Below, piece by piece: positions 1-11,524 of a DNA stretch of 64,000 bases. Position 1 is the first letter of the stretch. Each line of letters opens with the position of its first letter. Made by a program: the position numbers and the translations under genes. Below the pieces are notes generated by a model. That model did not search any database. It was given only the letters and a program-made list of their open reading frames with translations, and was not told where the DNA came from. This stretch comes from Anisodus tanguticus (lineage: Eukaryota > Streptophyta > Magnoliopsida > Solanales > Solanaceae). Location: the NCBI GenBank assembly GCA_034509755.1, contig CM067542.1, forward strand, positions 20,837,001 to 20,901,000. Reading direction: 5' to 3'.

Positions 1-850
1 GACTTCTTCTCCTTCTTGTATCTCATATCTTAGTGTATTTGAGTGTATTTATCATTTTTAGTGTATTTTTTTTATATTTGACCAGAGATTGAGCTAAATT
101 ACATTCAAATACATTCAATTTATGCATTGCAATATCTATGCAAGTATGTATTTTCGAATACAGTTAAATACACCAAGTTAGCTTGCTCAAAAATTTAGAT
201 ACAACATAACAATGTATTCAAATACAATCAAATACACATGTAATAGCTAAAAACAAGTTATGAAATGTAATTAGCAAAAATATAGCTATAATTGGTCAGA
301 AGCTCGAGCTCCTAAACTATAGCTATTTATGTAAGTTATCCTTATTATTTTGTCTAACTTGTTAAGCTGCTTAAGTTTCTCTATAATTGAAGCATTTAGC
401 TAAAGTTACAATTGTTTTAAAAGTAAATACATGATATATTTTATACTTTTTTCATAATTATTTATGTTATGTATTAGTTTTTATGATTCAAAAAAAGGAT
501 CTTTTAAAGGAAAAATACAAATAAATCTATGAGCTAATATCAAAAAGTGGGAGGTCAAATGCAGCGATCAAAGTAGTTACACACTCCTTTGTAATCCCCC
601 CCCCCCCCCCCCCCCCAATATAGATGGTATCCATGTCTTCTATAATAAGAAAAGAACATCGAATATTGAACAATTCTAAATCTAATTAAAACTTAAAGAA
701 ATGGCAAAGATACACCTAACTATTTTTAACAACATTTTTTTCTCCCTTACTGTATGATTATATTTATCTACATCCCTCTTATTCATATATGATAATATTG
801 TTAAATTAACAAACAAAAATATATTTTTATACTAACTTATTATATGTGAA
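1..850. other. AT-rich non-coding stretch with poly-C run
   Basis: I see no gene here. The first 250 bases repeat short variants of GTGTATTT and AATACATTCAAATAC, which makes the region low-complexity. A run of 21 C bases lies at 596-616. Short ORFs on either strand have no recognisable domain. Confidence 0.6.
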
Positions 851-1676
851 TGTCATGATCCGATTTCTGATTGAATCTGACACTTGATGTCTTCACTTAA
901 CTGAGTGAATCTTCGAATTTGTTCTTTCAATTCTATCAAAGAAGTCAATATGTAATTTAAAAAGAAATATCTTATCTTAGAAAAACATAAAAAAATCTTC
1001 TGCGAATCTAAATTTAAAATTAAATATAAAATAAAATATGATAACATCTGGACTTTTAAATCCTGACTCAACTGCATTTATAAAGCCTCTAAAGAATCTG
1101 AGCGAATTTGTAGGGACACATCTCATCGGCTAATCCTCCCAACTAAAAACTACTGTCCTGCTCATTTATATAATTTGTACCTACATTGACATATCTAGGT
1201 TCCAAAAAAACATGTGGAACGTCAGTACATCATATCAATATTCAGTAAATAAGACAATTCTCCTGCTAAAGCTAGAACAAGACTTCGAAACAAGTATGAA
1301 AGCATAAAATTCTAAAAGTTTCTCATAAACGGTTGAAACAAACAAGTCATTTTTCTTTTATAAAAAGTTTGTTCTTCTTTTTTTCTGTTTTGAAGATTCT
1401 TCTTTCTTTGTTTTTTATTGGGAGTACTAAGGATTCTGATATAATTCCTATTCTTGTACAAATCATGAACGATCCAACATGATCGTCTAGGCACTATCTT
1501 TTTGGTGCCGCACAGTTCAAGGTTCTAACATGCTCGTGTTCTTATGCCTTACGAGGTGCGGATCTAGCTAATCCAGTGTTTTTATATTGATACGTCCATT
1601 AAATATATAAGAATACGTAGTTAGTTCGATACGGTTCGATTCCATTGGTCAAATTAGTTTTTAAGAAACCATGACA
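851..1676. repeat. possible solo LTR
   Basis: The segment starts TGTCATGATCC and ends AAACCATGACA, so its ends form a 7-bp perfect inverted repeat of the TG...CA type. Many plant Ty3/gypsy LTRs begin with TGTCATGA. No matching 5-bp duplication is visible (GTGAA against CTCTT) and there is no second copy in the window, so the call is weak. The ORF at 1312-1494 is probably chance. Confidence 0.28.
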
Positions 1677-1693
1677 CTCTTAGGTGCATGTAT

Positions 1694-3265
1694 TGAAAGT
1701 ATGTATGTCCTAGAGACAATCTATATTAGAGAAAAAAATGTACTTAACACATTCGTATTATTAATGAGAATAATATTTATGGCACTTGCAATTATTGAAT
1801 TATTGTTTGATTGTTTGCAATTATTCATATATGTGTATCCATTGAGCTTACGTTGTCATTAATAGAGTGAGATATTAATGATAGAACGTAACTCTCAAAA
1901 TAGCCTCGACTAATGATCATCGAGAAGGGGTTATCGATGATATGTTATAAGTCGACATGTGGTCTGCATCACATTCATGGAGAATGTAGTATGTCTCACA
2001 GCTACGAGTAATGGTTACTCATGATTGACACATGGATACTTTGGAGAAGTATTAGTATACATTGCCGATAAACTATTTGTTATACATGTCTATAGTGTTA
2101 TCGGCGTGTGGAATATAAAGGTCCTTTGACTTGAGGTCAATACGCACCTTATTTACAGAATGATGTACTTTGACCAAGTTCTAAGCTTAAACTCCTTCTA
2201 GATAAGATACGGCTTGTGTTGGGAGCATCAGGATGTAAATCAAGGTGGTAGTTGAGCCAATAATATGATTCATTCCTCGATTGGAAATTCGAGAGAGCAC
2301 GCAACTTCTCAATGTTATTAGGTTGACTAAAGTCACTGGCCAGTGCAAGAAATATATTTAGAATATGGTCTATTTGTCAACTAATAAATGTGAGATAAAG
2401 TAATTAAACCATTTGGATAGACACTTGGCAAATCTTAAGCTTAGTCGAGTGTGTCGTGAATGAAAGAAATTTATAGTTCCGCATAAAAGTTAAGTTTGCT
2501 GGATTCATGTAAACGTACTTCACATATTGAGTTCGTCATATGACGCAGTCTAGTAGTTTCGTATGGACCTTAATTAGATTAATGTCGATATGTGAAGGAC
2601 TATAGGGTCACATTATATGCGATTGTTTCTTCGATCTAAGAGTGTATTGAGAAAGTATTAAATATTCGATTGAGATTCGAGATATTTAATTTATAATAAT
2701 TATGGAATATTTCTATTTGATAGAAATTATTTAATTAAGTCGAGTTGGATTTCAGATTTAATTAAATGTATTGGATATATTATATGGATACTGGGACAAA
2801 TACAGAGAAGCAATTGGGCCAGAAATTACTGGCCCAAAATGGGAGTTTGGACATCCACTTTGGGCGTGTAAAGTGGGGCGTGTGAAGTGGACCAGCTGGG
2901 CTGGTCCACTGAACATTAACATGGGCTCAGCTTTTTCTGTTTTATATCTGTTTAGATTTTGTCCTGAACTCCTATATATACAACACATACCCCATAATTA
3001 TAGGAAGATAGAAAACAATTTCTCAGTTTCTAAAGTAAGATTTCCTAGCTTTCTTGAGTAGGAAATACACTGGAGTTAGATCTTGCAATCGAGGAAACAA
3101 ATCGCATGGATACCTTAGTGTTGAATCCCGCGTAGTTTTCTTTTATCATGTTTTGTAACATACAACATGATTATCGCATAAGCCATACTAGGATTGTTGT
3201 TGGGTAAGAAATTTTAAACTTCCGTTGTGCTTACTACTTGTTTACGAACCCAACAAATCCCTTCA
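1694..3265 (+). repeat. 5' LTR of copia element 1
   Basis: About 1.57 kb, starting TGAAAGTATGTATGTCC and ending AAATCCCTTCA just before the primer-binding site. It aligns by eye with 9175-9526 plus 15842-17045. The two LTRs differ by scattered substitutions and indels: this copy has about 20 extra bases near 1716, and the 3' copy has about 13 extra bases near 16905. That suggests an old insertion. ORFs inside (1671-1862, 2758-3061) are incidental. Confidence 0.92.
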
Positions 3266-3280
3266 TTGGTATCAAGAGCC
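3266..3280 (+). promoter_or_regulatory. primer-binding site of copia element 1
   Basis: TTGGTATCAAGAGCC directly follows the 5' LTR. It resembles the initiator-tRNA-Met complement (TGGTATCAGAGC) used by most plant copia elements, with one extra A. It would prime minus-strand cDNA synthesis. Its position fixes the LTR boundary. Confidence 0.85.
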
Positions 3281-3895
3281 TAGGTTGGTTTAATGATTAT
3301 ACGATAATCAGTAATAACGATTATGTGGGAAAATTAATTATTTCGATTTTAAAATTAATTTTCGGAATATCAAATTCAAAAAATCAGAATATAAAAATAA
3401 AAAAAAGTAAAAAAATGGGCGGAACAGTCGTTGGCGGCGGGGCCGTTTACGACCAACACGCACCGGCAACCGGTGGTTTAAGACCACCGACGTGATTGTC
3501 CCGACGAGGGGCATCAACCGATGGTGGTGGTTCACGGCGATGTCGGGAAAAGGACATCGTCCAACTGGTTTAGAAACAGCCGGCGGCAGCACCTTTTCCT
3601 GCCACCACAGGTCATGAACCGGTGATTAAAAACCACCGGTGAGTTCGGCCCGACGTGGGCTGTCGACCGGTGGTGTTTAATTTTTTCAATTTTACCCCGA
3701 AAAGGAATCCCCAAATTTGATTTGGGATTGAATTATTTTGGGAATTTGAAATAGTCCAGGGATCTATTTGCAATTAAAATTAGGGTTTTAAAATTGCAAA
3801 ATGGTCCCTAGGCAAGTCTGAAAATATTTTACGTTTCGGAAATTATAAATTAGTCCCTGGGTCCTTTTTTGGAAATTTAAAAGGTTTTAAAATCA

Positions 3896-4055
3896 GCAGA
3901 TTTGGTCCTTGGGACAAATCTGTAAACTTCAGAAAAGCAGATTTGGTCCCTGGATAAATTCATAAATTTCAGAAAAACAGATTTGTCCCTAGGACAGATC
4001 TGTAAATTTCTGAAAAGCAGATTTGGTCCATGGGAGGATCTGTAATTAATTTAAG
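3896..4055 (+). repeat. 40-41-bp tandem repeat in the leader
   Basis: Nearly four copies of a unit beginning GCAGATTTGGTCC, at about 3896, 3937, 3977 and 4017. Each carries a GGTCCCTGGG-type core, a (G/A)ATCTGTAAA segment and a TTCAGAAAA end. The copies differ by a few bases, so the array is not recent. Confidence 0.85.
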
Positions 4056-4310
4056 TTTCTGGAAATTATAGAATGGTCCCTGATTTTTTTTTTAATTTCA
4101 GAATTGCTAAGGGACTGTTTGGATGGGCAGAAATTTCCGAAAAGTGAAAATTGAGTTTTAAATTTGGAATTTAAATGTTTTCTAAATTGAAACAAATTAA
4201 TTAGCCCACGATTATTGTTATTTAGCATGTTATTTGATAATATGCGCTTGAATTAATTATTTCTCCTAATTGTTTAATTGATTGTCATTTAAATAATTAG
4301 TATTATATAT

Positions 4311-4435
4311 GTTTGGGTAGGCTGCCCCACCCAGTATTTGTTAGACCGCATTATTCATGTCTGGGTAGGCGGCGCCTAGTATTTGTCGGACCTCATTAAA
4401 TCATGTTTGGGTAAGCGGCGCCCAATATGTGCTCT
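4311..4435 (+). repeat. 46-48-bp tandem repeat in the leader
   Basis: Two full copies and a partial third, beginning GTTTGGGTAGGC at 4311, 4359 and 4405. Shared features are the G(T/C)(T/C)TGGGTA start, a GGCGGCGCC-like core and AGTATTTGT. The GC-rich core stands out in this AT-rich leader. Confidence 0.8.
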
Positions 4436-5096
4436 ATTTGATCTAGCATGCGTAATAAGGATCTTGATAAAATCCCGATTAAAATGTCCCCCAATTTAAT
4501 ATAAGTCTGATTTGGAATCCACGCGTCGTCCGTTATAATTGAATGAGTGCAAAATCCTTTTCGGCTATAAGAGTATTTACACCCTAGTGTTTGCTCTAAG
4601 TCTACGAGGACTCAGACTCTTCGTAGACGCATGTGTTTGCAATAGCGAGTGAGAAACCTTAGTGAGTATTTACGCCCTAGCGTTTGCTCTACAAGGCCAA
4701 ACTTGCTTAGATGCACGATTGCAGTCGCGTAATGGGGTTGACTTACTTAGTTATGTCTTGACGCCCTAGCGTCGGAATAATCTAAGGGCGCAGATCGATT
4801 GTTTAGAACAGTCGGTCAAACCAAGAGTTGCAAATTGTTTGTAATTGGTTTGGAGACCTACCACTTGTACCTGTTGAAGTTATCAGCCCTAGCAAACGCG
4901 GAGACAGTATGAACTTGGATCTTGGCCCATTATGATCATATTTGATATGAGTTCGTATTCTTCCATGGGGTCGTAGAATATGTTAAAATAATGGGAGTTA
5001 ATTAAACTAAATGCCATGTTAATTAGCTAACGAATGTGTTCATATAAATTATATTTGATTTAATTTCAGTCTATCTATTTCTTCAGATTATTTAAA

Positions 5097-6036
5097 ATGT
5101 CGAATCTGTCATTGAAATGCTTGGTTAAGACTAATAAGTTGACTGGAGATAATTATCCGGGCTGGTTGCGTAATTTGCGTTTGGTACTAAGACAAGAGAA
5201 AATTGAGTATGTGTTAGACACAGTTGTTTCCCGATGAAAAGTCTGTTGAGTATGCTTTGTTTGACAATGTTGCTTATCAGAAGCATTTGGATGATGTTAC
5301 CTCGGCACATTGTGTCATATTGTCCTCCATGACTGTAGAGTTACAGAGGCAGCATGAGAATATGGGCCCCTATGAGATGTTGAGGGACCTCTTCAAATGT
5401 AAGCTGAATGATGGGGGCCAAGTGTCTGGTCATGTTCTGAAGATGATTGGGTTGATAGAAAGGTTGTCTACGATTGGAACGAAGCTGCCCTAGAATGTGT
5501 TTGTTAACCTGATTTTGAATTCACTTCCTGGTTGGTTTGAGAGTTTCATTGTGAACTTCAACATGAATGGAACCAAGGTGAATCTTCCAGAACTTCACAA
5601 CATGCTAAAGACTTATGAATCATCTACTTCAAAGGGGAAGACTGTGCTCATGGTGGACTCATCTACTAGGTTCAAACCTAAAGGTAAGAACAAGAAGAAT
5701 AAGGGTAAGGCTGGTGCCAAACCCATAGTCTTGAAACCTAAAGGAGGTGTTCATAAGAAGTCTAGGTTGTCCAGGGACGTACGCCTCAACTGCAAGCAGA
5801 AGGGCCATTGGAAGAAAGATTGCACCCATCTAGGAGGAGACAAGGCACTAGGTGCTTCTGGACTTGCTGGACAAGGTATGTTTGTCATTGAGATTAATAT
5901 GTCTATAAGTAACTCTCACTGTTGGGTATTGGATACAACATGTGGCTCACACATTTATAATAATGTGCAGGGGCTAATGGACAGTAGAAAGGTTAGACCA
6001 TGGGAGGTGGACCTACGCGTTGGAAATGGAGCATGA
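5097..6036 (+). pseudogene. broken gag and protease of copia element 1
   Basis: Starts at ATG 5097 (residues MSNLSLKCLVKTNKLTGDNY), a typical copia gag start. The frame is stopped at once by TGA at 5234 and continues in other frames. A zinc-knuckle remnant reads CKQKGHWKKDC near 5790-5822, but the first cysteine pair is incomplete, so only part of the CCHC motif remains. The protease active-site region near 5925-5955 reads WVLDTTCGSH, where the usual D-S-G triad has decayed to D-T-T. The protein would have formed the capsid and cut the polyprotein; it cannot do so in this state. Confidence 0.85.
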
Positions 6037-6299
6037 GTTGATGCTGAGCGTATGTGAACTTATAGATTAGATTTACCTTCGGGTTTTACATTAGAACTTA
6101 ATAATTGTTATTTTGTTCCCTCGATTAGGAGGAATATTATTTTCATTCCAATGTTAGACATTGAAGGTTTTTCCTCATATATTGCTAATGGCAGTTATAT
6201 ACTATCTTTTAATGATATTGTTTGTGGAAATGCTCCACTTGTGAATGGTTTATATATTCTCTATTGTAATCGTGAAATTCTCAATGTGTAAAACAAACG

Positions 6300-7165
6300 A
6301 GCTAAAATAAGTAATCCAAGAAACCTCACCTACTTATGGCACTGTAGACTTGGTTATATCAATGAATCAAGGATAGCAAGATTAAGACAACTAGACTACC
6401 TGGAACCCTTTGACTTGGAGTCCTATGGCGATTGTGAATCTTGCTTGAGAGGAAAGATGACTAACAACCCACTTTCTGTGAAAGGTGTGCGAGCCAAAGA
6501 GGCACTTGAGTTGGTCCATACAGATGTATGTGGGCTATTTTCCACTCAAGCTAAGAGAGGTTTTCCTTACTTCATAACTTTTACAGATGATTTCACAAGG
6601 TTTGGATATGTGTATCTTTAAAGCACAAGTCTGAAGCCTTTGAGAAATTCAAGGAGTATAAGTTAGAAGTAGAGAAACAACTTGAAAAGAGTATCAAGAA
6701 TCTTCGATTAGATCGAGGAGGTTCAACTTGAGTAGAGAATTTCTAGATTATTTGAAACTTCATGGAGTCTAATCAGAATGGACACCTCCTAGAACACCAC
6801 AAATGAATGGCGTTGCTGAAAGGAGAAATCGAACCTTATTGGATATGGTCAGATCCATGATGAGTTTTTCAGCTCTTCCAATATACCTTTGGGTCTATGC
6901 TTTACAAAACTCAATCTATATTGTGCATAGAGTTCCTTCAAAGTCAGTAGAGAAAATGCCATATGAAATATGGCATGGCAAGAAGCTCGCTCTTACACAT
7001 ATGCGAGCCTGGGGCTGCCCTGCATATGTAAAGAAGATGTGGGATATCCTAAGGAAACGAGAGGATACTATTTCTATCTTCCTGGAGAACATAAAGTCAT
7101 TGTTTCCAGAAATGCAACTTTCCTTGAGGAAGACTATGTCTATAAGGAACAGAGTTACAATTAGA
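6300..7165 (+). pseudogene. broken integrase of copia element 1
   Basis: The pre-integrase HHCC region is visible around 6330-6450, with a conserved LWHCRLGY segment and CESC. The core domain follows, with HTDVCGLF (first catalytic Asp) near 6518 and a TDDFTRFGYVYL segment near 6590. A stop at 6619, further frameshifts near 6630-6800 and a stop at 7166 break it. The C-terminal part (MNGVAERRNRTLLDMVRSMM) at 6803 carries the conserved N-G-x-A-E-R-x-N motif with the last catalytic Glu. Confidence 0.87.
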
Positions 7166-7344
7166 TAGAACTTGAAGAAATTCAAGAACTACAAAGCAAC
7201 ATAGAGGTTGAATCCTTGTCCAATGACCTAGACAAGAATTCAGTGGGAGTATTTGGTGAAAGTGTGTTACTTAGAGTACAACCTTCATCCAATGGGTGTG
7301 ATGTGAGGATTGATGCAGAAATGCAAGATTCTCATACATAACCA

Positions 7345-9105
7345 ATGGAAAATGATACAATGGTTGTACATCCTTTCATTCAAGAAACACATATAGATGA
7401 TATTCCTGAAAACTCTCATAGTGGTGGAAACACACAAGAAGCTTCTCATGAACAGAATACAAGAACCATAGAAACGCAAAATAACCAACTCGATAGGTCC
7501 ACTAGGACTCATCTTCAGCCTGAAAGACTTAATCTCCTTATTGAAAGTCAAAATGAGATAGATATTCCTGATGATGATGAGCCTACAACCTACAGCGAGA
7601 CTATGTTAGACATTGACTCGCAAAGATGGCAAAAAGCCATGAAATCTGAAATGGACTCAATGTATGCCAATCAAGTTTGGAACTTGGTTGATTTGCGAAC
7701 TTGGGTTAGACCCATATGATGCAAATGGGTCTTCAAGAAGAAGATTGATGCATTTGGCAAGGTGAAAACCTACAAGGCTAGGTTGGTAGCAAAATGTTAC
7801 AATCAAAGGCCTAGGGTCGATTATGATGAAACATTTTCGCCAGTTGCAAAGATTAAGTCCATTAGAATTTTGCTTGCAATAGCTGCATACTATGATTATG
7901 AGATTTGGCAGATGGATGTTAAGACCGCTTTCCTCAATGGAAATCTAATTGATGAAGTGTATACGATACAACCTGAAGGTTTTACATCCAAGTCAAAATC
8001 AGAAGCAGTATGCAAACTACAAAAATCCATTTATGGACTTAAGAAAGCCTCAAAGAGTTGGAATATTTGCTATGGCAAAGCTATCAAATCATTTGACTTT
8101 GTCAGAAGCAAGGAGGATCCATGCGTTTATAGTAAACGCAAGGAAGGGAGTATTGTTTTCATTATCATATATGTAGATGACATATTAATAATGGGAAATG
8201 ATAAGTCCCTTATGCAATAAGTGAAGGAATGGTTGTCTAGCACCTTCATGATGAAAGACTTAGGTGAAGCCTGCTACATTCTTGGAATTATGATCTAAAA
8301 AGATAGACCTAATAGATTGTTAGGGCTGTCACAGTTTACATACATAGACAAAGTGCTAAGACGTTTCTCAATGGAAAACTTCAAGAGATGAGGTCTTCCT
8401 ATGGGTCAAGGCATCAAGTTATATAAGAAGGATAGTCCTTCTACTGTTATAGAACTTGAACGCATGAAGAGGATCCCATATGCTTTAGCTATAGGATCAA
8501 TCATGTATGCCATGACCTGCACTAGGCCTGATGTGGCCTTTGCACTTAGCATGACTTGCAAATTCCAGCAGAATCCTGGGGAAGAACACTGGAAAGCAGT
8601 CAAGAATATTCTTAAATATCTTAGACGAACTAAAGAATATTTTTTAGTCTATGGTGGGCAAGAGAAACTAGTCGCTATTGGGTACACTGATGCTAGCTTC
8701 CAAACAGATCTTGATGACTTCAAGACACAGTATGGATATGCCTTCATTTTCAATAGTGAAGCAGTAAGTTGGAAAAGTTCCAAGCAAGAAACCACTGATG
8801 ATTCGACGACTGAAGCCGAGTACATAGTTGGATCGAAAGCTGGTAAAGAAGTTATCTCGATATCTGAGTTCTTAAAAGAACTAGGGGTTGTTCCAAGTGC
8901 CAGTCATCCAATAACGATATATTGTGACAACACTGGTGCGATTGCACAAGCTAAGGAACCAAGATCAACAAACAGAAACAAACATGTACATAGAAAATAC
9001 CACATACTCAGAGAAATGGTGGAATCTAAAGAAATAGATCTAGACTATATTCCCATAGATAATAATCTAGCTGACCCATTTACTAAACATATTAAGCTTA
9101 GCTAA
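7345..9105 (+). pseudogene. broken reverse transcriptase and RNase H of copia element 1
   Basis: The RT begins near 7612 (QRWQKAMKSEMDSM). It has the ARLVAKCYNQ region near 7775, the WQMDVKTAFLNG motif near 7910, and the catalytic YVDDILIMG near 8170. Stops lie at 7718, 8218 and near 8297 and 8390, so it reads in several pieces. The last piece, 8401-9105 (234 codons), is open. It covers the RT thumb and RNase H, with YTDASFQTD, TEAEYI and YCDNTGAIAQAKEP, and ends in the usual IADPFTK-like motif (here LADPFTK). The RT-RH piece is the best-preserved part of the element. Confidence 0.92.
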
Positions 9106-9160
9106 GCATAATGGTCATTTTGAAAACATGGGTATTAGATACATTGGAGGTTGGCTCTAG

Positions 9161-9174
9161 GCCAAGTGGGAGAT
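9161..9174 (+). promoter_or_regulatory. polypurine tract of copia element 1
   Basis: A purine-rich stretch (AAGTGGGAGAT at its 3' end) directly precedes the TGAAAG start of the 3' LTR. It is the expected primer site for plus-strand DNA synthesis. Confidence 0.75.
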
Positions 9175-9526
9175 TGAAAGTATGTATGTCCTAGAGACAA
9201 AAATGTACTTGAACATATTCGTATTATTAATGAGATTAATATTTATGGCACTTGCAATTATTGAATTATTGTTTGATTGTTTGCAATTATTCATATATGT
9301 GCATCCCTTGAGCTTACGTTGTCATTAATATAGTGAGATATTAATGATAGAATGTAACTCTCAAAATAGCCTCGACTAATGATCATCGAGAATGGGATAT
9401 CGATGATATGCTATATGTCAACATGTGGTCTGTATCACATTCTTGGAGAATGTAGTATGTCTCACATCTATGAGTAATGGTTACTCATGATGGACACATG
9501 GATACTTTGGAGAAGTATTGGTATGC
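9175..9526 (+). repeat. 3' LTR of copia element 1, first part
   Basis: Matches 1694-2060 of the 5' LTR, then is broken after GGTATGC by the element starting at 9527. The LTR resumes at 15842. Confidence 0.92.
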
Positions 9527-11508
9527 TGTAACATTCCGTAATTTCGGGCGATGGCTTGAGCACCTAAACGTGTGCAAGTAGCCCCGACCATCGCAGAATT
9601 TATGTTATATTTATGTATGCTAATAAAGAGCTTAGCATATAAAATGATAAAATCCCGAAATAATTTTGGACGTAACAAGTATGACGACGGGGATCGGAAA
9701 TAAATTTGGTGTGTGCATAAAGAGGTTATGGACTGGTGTCATATCACAAGGTTATGACATTGAGTATATGAAAATCTTATAAGTTATTGAGATTTAAGTG
9801 AATTGGGATCACAAAATTAATTATGTGTGTAATTGATTAATCTTGGGATTAATTAATTAAGTGGTGGGGACAAAGTGAGTGGAGTTATGTACGTGTAAAC
9901 ATGGTAGCAATGCACCTAATGACAAGGCTAAGTTGAGTGGAGGACATAATGACGGGCAATCATTAATGACATTAATAACTAGTTAGGCATAGTTTAAAAG
10001 GAGGTTGCACGTATCTAATTGTTTGCCCACTTTTTTTCCAGCAACAAAACTCAATCCAAAGGTAACTAGTCTATGATAGCTAATTGGTTTACTAGTGTGG
10101 TAACACGAATCATTTATGCAAGATCCACCAAATTTTATTTGGTATGTAACTGAAACAGTACGTTTCAGTTTTGTTTGGATTTGAAAACAAAGAAAGTATG
10201 GAGCAGTAGCTAAATTCGCTGGAAATTCGTGGGAATTGGAATTGTAATGTCCTAAATCAGAGGTAGAAACATTACAACAAACGTCCTCCTTCCCTTTTTA
10301 ATATCAAGGTATGTTAATGCAAATTATTTCTTTCTTTTGACATGTTCCATGTAACGAAATATAACCGTGATATTGTTCCATATTTTATTCTACTCCTAGT
10401 AGTTAAGATTATTCATGTTATTGATTCCTATGCTAAAAGAATGTCTAAATATGTTCCTAAGACCTTATTGAGGCATACGAAAAAGATGTTGATATTCACA
10501 GTGTTAGTCAAAGGTGCAATGATATTATGTCACTCGGGGTATTTTATTGTTATTCATGCATATTCATTTGCATTGCATTCATATATTACCCTGGACCCAC
10601 TTGTGCTATGTACACTACTATATGGTAAATATTGTATAGATAGGGGATATGGAGAAAGGGATAGGTGTTATATACGCACACCACCTATAGCTGGTAGAGA
10701 CTATCACAAAAGAGCCCTAAGAGGCCAATATTGAAGCTTGTGTGGCTAGCCTGTGTGGCTTATACGATATAACCTGATGCCCACAGAGGCGGTTATGGGA
10801 AGATACATGTGTGGCCATTAGTATACCGCATTTGCATCATGCATATATTCATTAACCATTATATGGTATGATGCCCACAGATGCTGTTATGGTAAGGAAG
10901 ATTCCCGATGAGGCTAATGTATAAGTATACTGCATTGTGCATAACATTTAGGCATATGTATTAGGGCTCTCAGAGGCATTTACTGTTGGTCGGTTGTTTC
11001 TGTTTCTGTTGTTGTTGTATCCATGTGTTGTTATTATTCATGCCTGACATACTTAGTATATCGGTCATACTGACGTCCTTTTTGTCGGGGGACGCTGCAT
11101 TTCATGCCCGCAGGTTCAGTTAAAGAGGTTGACGGTTCACGCTAGTAGGTTGCTGGGTCAGCTGATGTTGGAGCACTCTGTTTGTTTCAGAGTTGCAGTC
11201 TGGACGTGGTACAATATTTTTGCATATGTATATGGGTATGGCGGGGTCTTGTCCCATCCTTGTGATGTCATGTATTCCTTAGAGGCTTGTAGATAGGCGT
11301 CATGTGTGTATAGTAGACTTGTATGGCCTTATCGGCCTTAGATATGAGTATGTATATATATAAGTTGGTTTTCTGAATAAATATTTCACATATTGGTCTT
11401 TCGGCTTAGTCCGTATTTAATTGTGATTCGATGTTGACAATGTGATTGGCGGTACCCAACGGGTGGGGTCCGAATGCCCGTCGCGGCCCTCCGGTTTGGG
11501 TCGTGACA
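9527..11508 (+). repeat. 5' LTR of the LARD-like element
   Basis: About 1.98 kb, starting TGTAACATTCCGTAATTTCG and ending GGGTCGTGACA. It aligns along its length with 13885-15841. The ORFs at 10342-10734 and 14791-15012 occupy the same place in the two LTRs and are therefore LTR sequence, not genes. Confidence 0.92.
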
Positions 11509-11510
11509 AA

Positions 11511-11524
11511 CTTGGTATCAGAGC
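11511..11524 (+). promoter_or_regulatory. primer-binding site of the LARD-like element
   Basis: CTTGGTATCAGAGC, two bases after the LTR end, is the initiator-tRNA-Met complement (TGGTATCAGAGC). Confidence 0.85.

Larger units (their letters stand above)
3281..5096 (+). other. untranslated leader of copia element 1
   Basis: About 1.8 kb lies between the primer-binding site and the gag start, which is long for a copia element. No domain is encoded. It contains two short tandem arrays (3896-4055 and 4311-4435) and a GC-rich stretch at 3417-3690 where CCGGTGGT-like motifs recur. Confidence 0.7.

Noticed and set aside
2758..3061. Overlapping ORFs on both strands as genes
   Set aside because: They lie in the copia 5' LTR and recur in the 3' LTR at 16551-16832.
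3417..3714. GC-rich block as an organelle insert
   Set aside because: It lies within the copia leader in the expected place and contains no organelle gene text I recognise.
10342..10734. A 130-codon ORF as a gene
   Set aside because: It lies inside an LTR and its counterpart in the other LTR (14791-15012) is disrupted differently.
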